Shown one piece after another: positions 45,378 to 55,510 of a stretch of 64,000 nucleotides of DNA. The position numbers were made by a program, and so were the translations under genes. The notes under the pieces are model-generated. The model ran no database searches, was not told the DNA's origin, and saw only the letters and a program-made list of their open reading frames with translations. This stretch comes from Breznakia pachnodae (lineage in GTDB: Bacteria > Bacillota_I > Bacilli_A > Erysipelotrichales > Erysipelotrichaceae), in assembly GCF_030814225.1 (NCBI RefSeq), contig NZ_JAUSUR010000007.1, positions 1 through 64,000 on the forward strand, given 5' to 3'. Positions within the stretch are counted from its first letter, which is position 1, and each line of letters begins with the position of its first letter.

Positions 45378-45830
45378 TCAAACTACGGTTGATAATGCTT
45401 CTATGAGCAAATCAGTAACAGTATCAAATTCTTTTTCAACATCTGAACAAGGCTTAGATAAAACTACATACTTACCACTCATTCTCGATTGAGCATACCA
45501 TGATAAATCATAATCTCCAAATATTACATAATCAGTTAAGCCTTCTGGTAATCCATCAATATCATTATTATCATAAATATTATTTTCAATTTCCTTATTT
45601 AGGCTGTAAAAAAACAATCCATTGAAATTGAACTTGTCAACTTTCTTTGAAAATTCAATATATACTTCAGGAACAGGTAATTCAGAAAACTTTGCTTCCC
45701 ACCATTTCCTAAAAACGTCTTCACTTCCACTTTTTAAATCTTTGTAAATAGTTGAACCAAACTTTCTCTCTATTTCATCAATACATTCTATACTTTTGCA
45801 TAGTTCTTTACTTAACATCATATCATTCAT
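45378..45830 (-). CDS. YrhA/SUKH-like immunity protein for the LXG toxin
   Basis: 150 residues, cytosolic, acidic. YVIFGDYDLSWYAQ and the general layout recall YrhA-type immunity proteins. Directly follows the toxin gene with 2 bp between, as immunity genes do. Confidence 0.65.
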   Translation of the reverse strand: MNDMMLSKELCKSIECIDEIERKFGSTIYKDLKSGSEDVFRKWWEAKFSELPVPEVYIEFSKKVDKFNFNGLFFYSLNKEIENNIYDNNDIDGLPEGLTDYVIFGDYDLSWYAQSRMSGKYVVLSKPCSDVEKEFDTVTDLLIEALSTVV

Positions 45831-45832
45831 AA

Positions 45833-47320
45833 TTATCTTCCTCCGTTATAATAGTAATTCCCTTTTAACACTGGCCAATCAAGTGTTATTGACATTCCAG
45901 GATCTAAACATTGTGTAAGTGAGTTTTGATAAGCTGTAATAGTTTTGTGGTATGGATCATTCTTTATTAATACAAGATTGCTATAATCATTCGTACCACC
46001 TAATTTTAATGGAATAATATGGTGTACCTGATACCCTTCTGGAACATAACCATTTTGCATTCTATAAATATCTTTATCTGTAAAACCCATTGAACTTAAA
46101 TCAGAGCTATAGGTATTTGCAAAATCCTTTATAAATTGATTTCTGATTCCATTATAATCTTTTTGCAACTGAATATAAGTCTTATCATCTGTTTTAGTTA
46201 ATGTGATTTCCTGTGTTTTCACTCCCTTAAGTTCTACAGCAGTTTTATCTTTTCCTAACTTATATACAAAGTTACCTTGTTCTTTTTTTATCATTCTTTC
46301 TTTATATGTCGACCAATATATTCCTATACCAGTATTAACTCCATAACTTAAAAGTGCTGACTTTCTTTGCAGAATTTCAGTATCTGTTAATTTTATTCCT
46401 GAATAATAATCAATTCCTTCTCTTGCTTCCCAAGCCATTTGTGAAAGATAATCAATATCTTTTGATTCTCCAAATATTACTTCTTTTCCATATAAGTCTG
46501 CCATCTCATTTAACCATAACTCATACTTGTCATTAAACTGTATGTCTTCTTGACTAATGTATGGTGGATTATCTAACCACATCATTTTCTGTTGTCCATA
46601 GATATCAACACTTACATATTGCTTTTTCTCAAATCCTTCTTTAAACACTTGACCTTGCAATTCAAGTTCTTGCTCACGCATTGTTGTTCTATATTTTCTT
46701 TCATCTGCAATTTTATTAATCTCATTTGCCCAGCTTAAATCTAATCCTTTGATATTAAATGATTGGGTCAATTCATCATACCCTTTACCACTTTCCACCA
46801 AAGTTAATCCAACTTCCACTTTATCAATTAGAGAAAGTACGTCATCAAATATTCTTGGTGATTCATGATTAAATGCTCGAAAGCTAGCTAAGCGTTGCGT
46901 TAGTGCTCTCAGTAAGCGCTCCATTGCTTCAATGTTTTGCTCCAAGTACCAGTCCATGTATGGAAGCCCTTGTTGAATTGAATCTAACAAATAAATATAA
47001 TTCTTACATTGTCTAATTTGTTCCTCTAATTTATGCTCTTCTATATTTCCTGTATATACGTCAGATTCATACATTAATGGAAACATGTAATGTGCATTCA
47101 TTAATGAATTACTCACTAACTTTAGTCCTCGTGATAATGGTGTGTATACACTTAAGAAATACTCCTTATTTGAATCATAAGCTTTTCCACTTAACTCGGA
47201 ATTATAATACGCCTGTATTACATCATCTATTTTACCTGCATAATTGCGATAAGCAACTGCTAGTTTATTTGCATACTGCGTTTGCGTTTGGACTTCATCT
47301 AAATACATATTAATCGACAT
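45833..47320 (-). CDS. LXG-type type VII secreted toxin with C-terminal HNH nuclease
   Basis: 495 residues. N-terminal LXG domain (YYNSELSGKAYDSNKEYF; helical to about residue 205), a middle linker, and a C-terminal HNH motif QVHHIIPLKLGGTNDYSNLVLI with KNDPYHKTITAYQN. A nuclease delivered by the T7SS between bacteria. No secretion machinery is in the window, so it must rely on a host-encoded T7SS. Confidence 0.85.
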   Translation of the reverse strand: MSINMYLDEVQTQTQYANKLAVAYRNYAGKIDDVIQAYYNSELSGKAYDSNKEYFLSVYTPLSRGLKLVSNSLMNAHYMFPLMYESDVYTGNIEEHKLEEQIRQCKNYIYLLDSIQQGLPYMDWYLEQNIEAMERLLRALTQRLASFRAFNHESPRIFDDVLSLIDKVEVGLTLVESGKGYDELTQSFNIKGLDLSWANEINKIADERKYRTTMREQELELQGQVFKEGFEKKQYVSVDIYGQQKMMWLDNPPYISQEDIQFNDKYELWLNEMADLYGKEVIFGESKDIDYLSQMAWEAREGIDYYSGIKLTDTEILQRKSALLSYGVNTGIGIYWSTYKERMIKKEQGNFVYKLGKDKTAVELKGVKTQEITLTKTDDKTYIQLQKDYNGIRNQFIKDFANTYSSDLSSMGFTDKDIYRMQNGYVPEGYQVHHIIPLKLGGTNDYSNLVLIKNDPYHKTITAYQNSLTQCLDPGMSITLDWPVLKGNYYYNGGR

Positions 47321-47660
47321 AAGTATCTTCGTCCTTTACTTCTATATTCTTTAATTGCTCAAACAGATCTTCCTCTTTTAAATCAAGTTTCTTTTTTTCA
47401 TATTGTAACTCATCTTGAGTTTCTTCTAACTTTTGCATACTTTGATTTTGCATAGTAATAATATCTGAATTTAACATTTCAATGTCTCTATTAAACTCAT
47501 CACTGTTATCATTTGATAGCAAATCATCTAAAAACCTTCTTTGATCTTGATATAGTTCATTTAGTTCTTCTTTATGTACACCAAGTTTTTTCATCTTGTT
47601 TATTACTATATCTGACTCATCTTGAATAAACTGTAATTTTCCTCTGTATTCTTCATTCAT
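47310..47660 (-). CDS. Coiled-coil LXG partner protein
   Basis: 116 residues, almost wholly helical (MEDLxKKLDLKEEDLFEQL-like end). Overlaps the toxin start. Matches the small helical partners encoded before LXG toxins. Confidence 0.6.
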   Translation of the reverse strand: MNEEYRGKLQFIQDESDIVINKMKKLGVHKEELNELYQDQRRFLDDLLSNDNSDEFNRDIEMLNSDIITMQNQSMQKLEETQDELQYEKKKLDLKEEDLFEQLKNIEVKDEDTYVD

Positions 47661-47673
47661 AGTTTCGCCTTTC

Positions 47674-47955
47674 CTAAAAGTTTTTCTTTAATCTATGTTT
47701 GAATTCCGTATCCACTGCATCAAAAGCATTTCCTAGCATAGATATCTTCTTACTATCTTTCTTAAATGCTGCAGCAAGACGACTTACACTACTTGTTGTT
47801 CTCTGCAAACTATTCTTTGCTTTTTTGTTGCCTTTTACATTCGTTTTAGTTGCAAGCATTGAATCATTTTCAACACCTAAACCTTGATTAGCAACGGTAG
47901 CCATATCTTCGCTAATCTTTCTGGCAACTCCTTTATTACTTTTTAATGTTGTCAT
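47674..47955 (-). CDS. T7SS effector partner (TIGR04197-like)
   Basis: 93 residues: TTLKSNKGVARKISEDMATV and a helical basic rest, as in the small SACOL2603-type proteins that accompany LXG toxins as targeting factors. GGAGGG site; first gene of the toxin operon. Confidence 0.68.
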   Translation of the reverse strand: MTTLKSNKGVARKISEDMATVANQGLGVENDSMLATKTNVKGNKKAKNSLQRTTSSVSRLAAAFKKDSKKISMLGNAFDAVDTEFKHRLKKNF

Positions 47956-48178
47956 TTGCCCCTCCCTCCTGATATTGTCTAAATTATAACAATATCATTA
48001 TTTATTTTCAATCATACATATTGCTATGAGCACATGTGGTCAAATTATAACAAAAGAAGTAAGTACAGACTATTTCAAACTCACTTCTTCCTCAGTTGCT
48101 CTAACATTGGAACATTATGTTTCACATTAAAGCTTACATACATACACTTAATTATTTCTTTAATACTAACTTCCTAAA

Positions 48179-49345
48179 TTATTTTTGCAATAATAAATCA
48201 CACAATACACCATGAAAGCCTTCATCATCTATCAACTTTTTCGTAACTTCTCTAATAATATTTTTATACGATATCTTCTTGCTTTCTAGTGACGATAAAC
48301 ATTTATTTATATCATCTAAATTATAGCCTATTGCTTTCAAAACAGTGACATTTGCTTTTCTCTCAGCTGAGTTCTCTCCTAATGAGCTAATTAAAAATTC
48401 TTCATCTATTATATCTACACAAGCATCTGACGTTGACTTAAAGAGATGACTATATGTTTTTAGAATCTCTGCTTCAGTGTTTCCTAATCTTTCCGCTACA
48501 GCTTTCGCTGGAGCACCTCTATTAATTAATAATGATGCATGGCTATGTCTTAAACTATGTAGTTTTATCTTGGGCAATTCAGCTAGACTAGTAACCTTAT
48601 GAAATTTTCTCCTAACCATTCTTATATTGATTGGTGAGTATCCCCCAAATAAGAAAGGGGCACTTTTAGGATATCGTTTTTCAAAGTAATCAAGATATTT
48701 ACTCATAATCCTTTGCATTACTATGGGCATTTTTATAAGCCTAATTGAATTATCGGTCTTGGTCGTTGTTACTATATATCCAGATGATATTTGCTCTTTC
48801 GTGCAAAATGTACATGTCTTATTTATTCTTACATATTCGTTATCGATAATATCAGTTCTGCGTAAAGCCAACGCTTCTCCTACCCTGAATCCCATATAAT
48901 AAAGCATTGATGTGATTACCAAATACGGATAGTCAACAGGTCTATTTTTTACTAATCTTTCATAGCCACTATATATTACTTTCCATTGTTCTGGTGAATA
49001 GTACATAATATCCTGCTTTATTCTGTCTGGATTTTTATATTCCCTAATATTTGTCACTGGATTCTCCTTTACAATCTTTTCTCTAACGGCCCAATTGTAT
49101 ATCTTATTAATATATGCTCTAACTTTATTTGTATAATCTATTGATAAATGCTTATGTATTGGATCTAATATTTCCACTTCAATAAGTTCAGTTGTAATTT
49201 CTTCTAACTTTAAATCTAGCCAATTTACAAATACTTTTTTTGTATTGCTGTTTGTAATTTTTGTTGCTGTTTTTATATCTCGATATTTTTTCGTATCATA
49301 TGCATTGATTAAATCATTTAATGTATTTATATTTTGTTCTTTCAT
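48179..49345 (-). CDS. Tyrosine integrase of element B
   Basis: 388 residues. N-terminal SAM-like core-binding domain (about 30-110), catalytic Arg in YMGFRVGEALALRRTD, then HSLRHSHASLLINRG and the terminal Tyr in EAEILKTYSHLF. An extra ~85-residue C-terminal tail follows the catalytic domain. Would recombine the tRNA-derived att (45239) with its partner site outside the window. Confidence 0.9.
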   Translation of the reverse strand: MKEQNINTLNDLINAYDTKKYRDIKTATKITNSNTKKVFVNWLDLKLEEITTELIEVEILDPIHKHLSIDYTNKVRAYINKIYNWAVREKIVKENPVTNIREYKNPDRIKQDIMYYSPEQWKVIYSGYERLVKNRPVDYPYLVITSMLYYMGFRVGEALALRRTDIIDNEYVRINKTCTFCTKEQISSGYIVTTTKTDNSIRLIKMPIVMQRIMSKYLDYFEKRYPKSAPFLFGGYSPINIRMVRRKFHKVTSLAELPKIKLHSLRHSHASLLINRGAPAKAVAERLGNTEAEILKTYSHLFKSTSDACVDIIDEEFLISSLGENSAERKANVTVLKAIGYNLDDINKCLSSLESKKISYKNIIREVTKKLIDDEGFHGVLCDLLLQK

Positions 49346-49547
49346 CTTTTTCTCCTTTTTATAGCCCTCTTTTTTTCTTTCTACTTAATGCATAAAATAT
49401 CTATCACATTTTCTCACCCCTCCCATACGCTACCAATTTACTAAAATCAAACAAACGTGTAAATTAATGGATAGAAATTGAAGATAAATATATGCTTGTA
49501 AGTAAATGAGTAATTAGTCATATACTCCCTACTAAAGGTTATTAAAA

Positions 49548-49640
49548 TTGACTTCTTATTACTTTCTAGCTATAATGTGGATAGTGGTAAAGGATATTAC
49601 CAAAAGAAAAGGACATTGTTGCAAGCAATGTCCTTTTATT
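49548..49640 (+). ncRNA. Candidate antitoxin RNA
   Basis: Plus-strand TTGACT-N17-TATAAT (49548-49576), a start near 49583, and a 12-bp terminator stem AAAAGGACATTG / CAATGTCCTTTT (49607-49637). AGTGGTAAAGGATATTA and AGTGGCAAAGGATATTA flank the hairpin as direct repeats, like DRa/DRb of par loci. Converges on the small toxin-like genes at 49664. Confidence 0.55.
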
Positions 49641-49663
49641 GTGCAAGTGGCAAAGGATATTAA

Positions 49664-49723
49664 TTAATTATTATGCTTAATTATAACAATAAGTAAACAA
49701 AGTACAAGGATAACCTCGTACAT
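49664..49723 (-). CDS. Type I toxin-like peptide
   Basis: 19 residues, hydrophobic (MYEVILVLCLLIVII) with a polar end, AGAGG at eight bases. It overlaps, out of frame, a 29-residue frame (49770-49681) with its own GGAGG site, recalling mok/hok-type coupling. The bidirectional terminator lies 27 bp beyond the stop. Confidence 0.5.
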   Translation of the reverse strand: MYEVILVLCLLIVIIKHNN

Positions 49724-49770
49724 AACAATAACCTCTGACTACCACCTACACAAAGAGTTACTTCTGTCAT
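49681..49770 (-). CDS. 29-residue ORF overlapping the toxin-like gene
   Basis: GCGGAGG eight bases before ATG 49770; hydrophobic C-terminal half. Either the true toxin or a translational activator of the 19-residue frame; the two cannot be separated by sequence alone. Confidence 0.4.
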   Translation of the reverse strand: MTEVTLCVGGSQRLLLCTRLSLYFVYLLL

Positions 49771-49856
49771 AGAAGATACCTCCGCTATCAATTTTACTAT
49801 ATTTCTTTTTAAAACCCAATCTTTATTTATCTGGAACATTTAATATGAAATATATC

Positions 49857-50066
49857 CTATACGATTTTAATATTGTATTTCACTCTTCTCTTATAAGTTA
49901 CTTGATTCTTTGTCACATCAAACATAATTGCTAATACTGAATCAGGAATATTTAGTTCTACAGCTAGATAAAACAGTTGATCATGATTTATCTCATCCCA
50001 CTTAATTTTATTATCTTTAATATACCCTTCTGCAATAGACATTTTCAAATTATACCAATCAGCCAT
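49857..50066 (-). CDS. Small helix-turn-helix-like protein
   Basis: 69 residues from ATG 50066 (GGAGGG site). IPDSVLAIMFDVTKNQVTYKRR reads as a recognition helix region; candidate excisionase-like or replication accessory gene near the integrase. Confidence 0.5.
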   Translation of the reverse strand: MADWYNLKMSIAEGYIKDNKIKWDEINHDQLFYLAVELNIPDSVLAIMFDVTKNQVTYKRRVKYNIKIV

Positions 50067-50146
50067 CTCAAGCCCTCCATTTTCCTTATACATTATAACT
50101 CAGCTGTAATATGAAATATCATTAATTATTAATATTCCATTTATTT

Positions 50147-50437
50147 CTAAAACGAAAAAGTATTATTGAATGCAAACAACTCACAAGCATCTCCATCCAC
50201 GAACCAATGAGTTGTTGGTGCGCCCTTTATAAAATCGTTATACAGTTTAAACTCAACTGAAGCAATCTTAACTTTGTATGCAAGTGCTTTATTGTTGTTT
50301 GAATAGTAATTAACTTGTAATTTTGTTGAGTGTGATATTTTATGTTTTCTATCTTGGTAGACTATGAATAAAGGTTCTCTTTCATTATTTTGTTCTAATA
50401 CTACCACATCTACTTTTATCTTTTTCATACTACCCAT
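50147..50437 (-). CDS. Unknown small protein
   Basis: 96 residues, beta-rich, no membrane segment; possible start at the internal ATG (MKKIKVDVVVL). Unknown. Confidence 0.45.
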   Translation of the reverse strand: MGSMKKIKVDVVVLEQNNEREPLFIVYQDRKHKISHSTKLQVNYYSNNNKALAYKVKIASVEFKLYNDFIKGAPTTHWFVDGDACELFAFNNTFSF

Positions 50438-50476
50438 TATAACACGAAAAAAATACCCTGGTAATAAATACCAGGG

Positions 50477-51289
50477 TTAAGTGTTTGATGAGATTGTTAC
50501 ATTCTGTTTTGGAATATTCTTTATATTTTTATATTCCTGATCCAACTCACAAGCTAATACAATCTTCTGCCATAAATTCTTTACTCGATCATATTGATAT
50601 TCAAGAGCTCTTAATAACGGTGCATCTTCTTTTGAATATGTTTTCAGTTTCATCAAATAAACTGGACGAATCAAAAATGAATTATCGGCCACTATTTGAA
50701 ACGTTGCCTTATTCTTGTATTCTTCAATAAAAGCTTCCTCGTCTTTCATTTCATCATATAAAAGTTCTTTTGTCCAACACGCTTGTTCCTTATCATACAT
50801 ATAGCTATTATTCTTCAAGATTGTCTTGATCATAAAACTATCATAAACATTAATATAGACATATGTTATTTTTAGGTCTTGGTCGACTTTTTCTGTCCAG
50901 TTCGAAAAACTAGAAAATTCCTTTTGTATACGATTCCTCATCTTCTGATCAGAATAAGATTTTAAGTCTTCTATTTTAATAATATTCCTACTCAATGACA
51001 CACTCAATAATTTACGTAAAATCATAAAAAAATCACGATCAGGATGTGTCTCTTTTCGATTGATAATATCAATATGTTCAGTTAATGCAATTAATGCAGA
51101 TATAAATACATGTCCTGGCTCTCCAGATAAATTATTAATTGTTACTTTCTTTAGCTCAAAATAATATTTTGAATTCTTTTTTACTTCTTTATATGAGCAT
51201 TCTAAATAAAAATTTTTATATTTATCATAGAAATCAGGGTATGCATGTAATACAACCTCCAGCATCTTTTTTCTTATATAATATAGCAT
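50477..51289 (-). CDS. Unknown protein
   Basis: 270 residues, soluble, mixed helical. No motif recognised. 15 bp after the coupling protein start region, likely co-transcribed with the mobilisation genes. Confidence 0.55.
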   Translation of the reverse strand: MLYYIRKKMLEVVLHAYPDFYDKYKNFYLECSYKEVKKNSKYYFELKKVTINNLSGEPGHVFISALIALTEHIDIINRKETHPDRDFFMILRKLLSVSLSRNIIKIEDLKSYSDQKMRNRIQKEFSSFSNWTEKVDQDLKITYVYINVYDSFMIKTILKNNSYMYDKEQACWTKELLYDEMKDEEAFIEEYKNKATFQIVADNSFLIRPVYLMKLKTYSKEDAPLLRALEYQYDRVKNLWQKIVLACELDQEYKNIKNIPKQNVTISSNT

Positions 51290-51303
51290 TCATTCACCTC
51301 TTT

Positions 51304-53283
51304 CTAATCTGCTACTTGCTCAAGCAAACTCTGTAGCTCAAAGCGCGATATTTTTGCAGAATATTTCTTCATATATTTCATGAATTCAGGATACCTTCTA
51401 TCATCTAACAGACTCAAAGCTTCTACATCACGATTTGTAATTTCTGATATCTGATTCATAACTGTTAGAAATGCATCTTCCTTCGATTGATTCTTTAGGT
51501 TCAATTCAGGAATAAACGAAACGTTTATAGAAGACTCACTAAATGTTCCATTTTCTTTCCTGATTCGATCTAAGTACTCTTGTATATCCTCAAAAGGCAT
51601 GTAACTAACATCATAATATTTCACTTCTCTTTGACTTTTATCCCTTGGCTTGGGAGTAAGTCCCCATTCTTCTTTATAGTAAGAAGGGAAGTAAGCTTTG
51701 AATGGGTATTTGCTTCTCCTAAACAATAGTCGTATCTCTTTATTTTCCATCCGTAAAATTTCACCTGCAGTCATAAGATAACGATCGGTCATTTGTTCAC
51801 TTATTGAACTACTTCTACCTGCGTTTGGACCACTATTATAAGTTTTAGATACACTACCTGTTTTTATTGTTTTCGTTCCTATTGATTCTGAAATAGCTTT
51901 TGCTCTTTCTTCGTCTGTAGGAGCAAGACCTAAAACGATTTGAGTTGCACAAGAGTTTCGAATAATTTTATCTAAGTCTTCTCCATAATTATATTTAACC
52001 TGTGCTTTATCCTGATAAATCAAATCAAACAAGATTCCTTTTTGTCTATCATTTGTCATATCTTTCTCAAATTCCTTAACTGCAGGCGAAACTCCAAACT
52101 CATCCCACATAACTTTAACAATTTTAGGAAGAACACCATCATAATGCTTCAAAGCATGATTCGCTAACTGAGTTGTAACCTTTTTTATGATCAACTTTGC
52201 AAAAACTAAAAACTCAGGTTTGGTCTCTGGCATATTTATATATAAAATACATTTTTTATCAACTAGATCTCTATATGTAAAACAATTCTTTTTAGTCCCC
52301 ATTGATATAATTTGTTCAGCCTGTGTATTATTAAATACTTTTAAATCATCTAAAACTGAAGCATAGATATTTGATTCTGTTTCTTCTGTCGCACCCCATG
52401 CAGCACCTATGTGTTTCTTTGGCCCAAAGTCTGGTTTCATTCCTTCCAGAAGTCTCTTAATCTTGGCCTCTGGAGAAGATGCTTTTGTAGCTGGTTTACC
52501 AGGAAGGTCATTTATATCTTTAATAAGTGATACAACACTTGATAAATGTCGTTCATCAGGTTTACCAAACATACAAACTAATAGTGATACCGAATGAATC
52601 AATGCTGAAGAAGCTCCAATAAAAAACTGGTTAACATTGTTACCAGCATCTTTTTTTGTGATAATTTCATCTGCTAATCTCTGTGCAGCGCTCTCAGCTT
52701 CTGCTAAATACATTAAGTCTCCAGTTTTTTTATGCATTTCTAACCCTTCGATAATTTCATCAAAGAAATCAATACCAATTGATGAACCAGGATTATCAAA
52801 ATCAATTACTGGAGTATAATATCCTAATGCTTGAGCATCTGCCATTGTTAGATTCATTACTTCAGGTTTATTCCCTGGTATAATCATGTTTGCTCCAGCC
52901 ATCATATTATATTGAACATTAGGTATAAAATATGTAGAAGTTTTACCAACTTCTGTAGGTGCTTCAATACTAGCATGTGTGTTACTTGTATCAACAAATA
53001 CTTCCCGTGTCCTAGGTATATAATGTACTACTCTTCCAGGCTTCCATTCATGCGACATATCTTGAATTTTAGTAGGAAGTTTTACAACTGTATAAAATTC
53101 TCTCATTTCCTTTTCTGTCATGAAACGATCTGTACCGTGTTGACCATCTCCAGTTTCTTCAGCTTTAATATTTTTTAGCTTTTTATTGCCACTGGTTGAT
53201 GCAATACCACCTATAATACAAATCAGGATAATTGCACATCCAATAAGCAAAGGGCCTAGACCTATATTTGCTATTAAATCCAT
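51304..53283 (-). CDS. VirD4/TraG-type coupling protein
   Basis: 659 residues. One N-terminal membrane segment (about 8-28). Walker A-like IEAPTEVGKTSTYFIPN near residue 105, GANMIIPGNKPE after it, a Walker B-like IVKVMWDEFGVSP near residue 390. Delivers the relaxosome to the T4SS. Follows the relaxase gene with one base between. CD1115-type in layout. Confidence 0.88.
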   Translation of the reverse strand: MDLIANIGLGPLLIGCAIILICIIGGIASTSGNKKLKNIKAEETGDGQHGTDRFMTEKEMREFYTVVKLPTKIQDMSHEWKPGRVVHYIPRTREVFVDTSNTHASIEAPTEVGKTSTYFIPNVQYNMMAGANMIIPGNKPEVMNLTMADAQALGYYTPVIDFDNPGSSIGIDFFDEIIEGLEMHKKTGDLMYLAEAESAAQRLADEIITKKDAGNNVNQFFIGASSALIHSVSLLVCMFGKPDERHLSSVVSLIKDINDLPGKPATKASSPEAKIKRLLEGMKPDFGPKKHIGAAWGATEETESNIYASVLDDLKVFNNTQAEQIISMGTKKNCFTYRDLVDKKCILYINMPETKPEFLVFAKLIIKKVTTQLANHALKHYDGVLPKIVKVMWDEFGVSPAVKEFEKDMTNDRQKGILFDLIYQDKAQVKYNYGEDLDKIIRNSCATQIVLGLAPTDEERAKAISESIGTKTIKTGSVSKTYNSGPNAGRSSSISEQMTDRYLMTAGEILRMENKEIRLLFRRSKYPFKAYFPSYYKEEWGLTPKPRDKSQREVKYYDVSYMPFEDIQEYLDRIRKENGTFSESSINVSFIPELNLKNQSKEDAFLTVMNQISEITNRDVEALSLLDDRRYPEFMKYMKKYSAKISRFELQSLLEQVAD

Positions 53284-53284
53284 A

Positions 53285-54961
53285 TCAATTCCCTCCTCTT
53301 GCTCTCTCTTGCATATGTGTTCTCTTCATTACAAACTCATCTTCTCTTCTTAATGATTGCAAGCGTCTTAGCTCACGATCATTTTGTATGGATCCAGAAC
53401 CTAAAAAACTCATGAATTGCTGCATTACTTTTGCAGCTGCATGAGCATTGTTAGTTTCACATGTACTTGAGAATTTATTAAAATCTAGATCCTTATCAAT
53501 TTTTTCATTAAATGATTTATTTAATGCAATAATATCTGATTTTCTTATTGTTGATTTATCTTTCACGTCTAGAAATGTCTCAAGATTCTTTTCTTCATCA
53601 GGTCGAATTCGATTTACCTCATCAAGTATCTCATCTACATCCTTATCCTGCAGTAACTGCACTTTTATAACTGCTTTTACCAACCTCTCAGGATCCACAT
53701 CTCCTTTTATTGAATATCCAGTTTCTAATTTCTTATTTAAAGTTTCTAAATGACTATCTAATAGAAGTTTTTTCATATAATTATTATCCTTAATATCATA
53801 TGCAGCACGAATAATTGTATTGTGAAAAACTTTACGATCACTCTTTCCTGGATTAATAATTTGATTCAAAAATTTATTAGCATATTCTGCCGTATCCTTT
53901 TGATAGAAGCTTGCTATATTCTCTTGAGATTTTACATATTCTGACAATAGTGGTCGCAGCTGATCAGTACTTAGAATCGATGATACTAAATAATTAACCT
54001 TTTGCTTTACCTCCGCCGTTTGATATTCATAACTTCTTGATCCAAAATCATTAAGATATGAAGACAATTTCACTATACTGTCTTCCAAGTGATCTTTCAA
54101 TTCTTCTGATCCAACCTTGCAAGATTCTTTCATCATATCCTCTATTTCTTTTTTATATTCATTTTCTAAATCTTTACGAGTTTCATATTTCAATTCTTTA
54201 GCCAACCACATCTCATTAGAAAATATATCATTTGCAAGAGATGATTTAAATTTCTCTATATCCTCACTTGTTTGAAATCCACTTCTTGCTTTTTCGTCCC
54301 AACACATTACATGTACATGAGGATGGTAACCTTCATCATGAAATGCAGCACACCATTTAAAATCTTCCTCTGGTATTCCTAAACCTTCTGCTTTTTCATT
54401 CATTTTATTTCTTAGTAATGTTTTCCATGATTCCTGATTCTCATAATCAAGTTCTTCAGCGTCTAATCGTGTTAGCGAAATAATATCTCTCCATACATTT
54501 CCAGTATGCTCTTGTAGTTGTCTATTATATTCTTCTAAATCTGCATCACCCAACTGATCAAACAATCCATGCGACATTGTTTTGTTAGCTACTACTCCAG
54601 GACGCTCAGCGATATAGTTTAAATACCGCTCCTTGCCCATCGCTAATTCTTCCAACATCTGGACTCCTTCATGAATAAACAATGATGCCGTATACATACT
54701 TGGATTGTTTTCAAATAGTCCATATTCATCTAATTGTATTAAATCTTTAAATTCTTTTGTCATTTGATCAATTAACTTTAACTGTTTTTCAGTTGGATCA
54801 TATTGTATAGTTTTCTCATTTAATACTCTTGTTTTTGTCAGCTCATCATAATCTTTATTCAATTCGACTCCATCTCTTGTAGCTATATAGTTTACAGTAA
54901 ACAGAATTTGCGCTTTATCGCTTGGTTTTAAATAATCAGAAAAAACAATTAGTCTACTCAT
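53285..54961 (-). CDS. MobL/MobP-type relaxase
   Basis: 558 residues. The three-His motif AAFHDEGYHPHVHVMCWD is near residue 208; an upstream LTRLDAEELDYENQESWK segment and a long helical C-terminal part follow the MobL family plan. Nicks oriT and leads DNA into the recipient. The nick Tyr cannot be fixed by eye. Confidence 0.88.
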   Translation of the reverse strand: MSRLIVFSDYLKPSDKAQILFTVNYIATRDGVELNKDYDELTKTRVLNEKTIQYDPTEKQLKLIDQMTKEFKDLIQLDEYGLFENNPSMYTASLFIHEGVQMLEELAMGKERYLNYIAERPGVVANKTMSHGLFDQLGDADLEEYNRQLQEHTGNVWRDIISLTRLDAEELDYENQESWKTLLRNKMNEKAEGLGIPEEDFKWCAAFHDEGYHPHVHVMCWDEKARSGFQTSEDIEKFKSSLANDIFSNEMWLAKELKYETRKDLENEYKKEIEDMMKESCKVGSEELKDHLEDSIVKLSSYLNDFGSRSYEYQTAEVKQKVNYLVSSILSTDQLRPLLSEYVKSQENIASFYQKDTAEYANKFLNQIINPGKSDRKVFHNTIIRAAYDIKDNNYMKKLLLDSHLETLNKKLETGYSIKGDVDPERLVKAVIKVQLLQDKDVDEILDEVNRIRPDEEKNLETFLDVKDKSTIRKSDIIALNKSFNEKIDKDLDFNKFSSTCETNNAHAAAKVMQQFMSFLGSGSIQNDRELRRLQSLRREDEFVMKRTHMQERARGGN

Positions 54962-55397
54962 TATGTTCCTTTAAGAGATCACTGTAACTTTTAGGTTTCA
55001 CATTATGCTGCAGATCCTCAACTGCTTCTTGTCGATACCGATTTAATAATCTATGAACCTCTTCTTTATCTTCATATTTATTAAAGTAATCTAAAATGAT
55101 TCTATTCAATATACCAAGATTAATCGCATTCTCCATTGATAACTTCGTCAACCTACCTCCTAGATGATTTTCTGTTCTTTTACAAGCTGCATCAATAATC
55201 GATCGAATATGTTCAATCAGATATGGATTATTGAATTCATGAAGATTGTATATATTCGCATAATCCTCTAACACATATGTTAGTACAGCTTTTTTTGTCT
55301 TCATCTTTAATCCTTTTGCATCTATTATTTTTTCTAATCTTTCATATAGATCAGCATCTATTTCTCTTAATGCTGCCACTGATATTTTCTTACTCAT
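54954..55397 (-). CDS. Relaxosome accessory protein
   Basis: 147 residues, helical, with a DNA-binding-like N-terminus (KISVAALREIDADLYERLEK). Overlaps the relaxase start; standard companion of MobL relaxases. Confidence 0.65.
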   Translation of the reverse strand: MSKKISVAALREIDADLYERLEKIIDAKGLKMKTKKAVLTYVLEDYANIYNLHEFNNPYLIEHIRSIIDAACKRTENHLGGRLTKLSMENAINLGILNRIILDYFNKYEDKEEVHRLLNRYRQEAVEDLQHNVKPKSYSDLLKEHNE

Positions 55398-55484
55398 TTC
55401 TTATCCTTTCTTTGCTACTTAAATCATATATTTTTATTGAGTATTCATTTACTTTATAACTGCTTACAAACAAAAAAACTACAT

Positions 55485-55510
55485 GAATATGTAGTTTTCA
55501 ATGTCTTCTA
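55485..55510. terminator. Bidirectional terminator
   Basis: AAAACTACAT-GAAT-ATGTAGTTTT, perfect 10-bp stem, after the gene ending at 55508. Confidence 0.75.
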
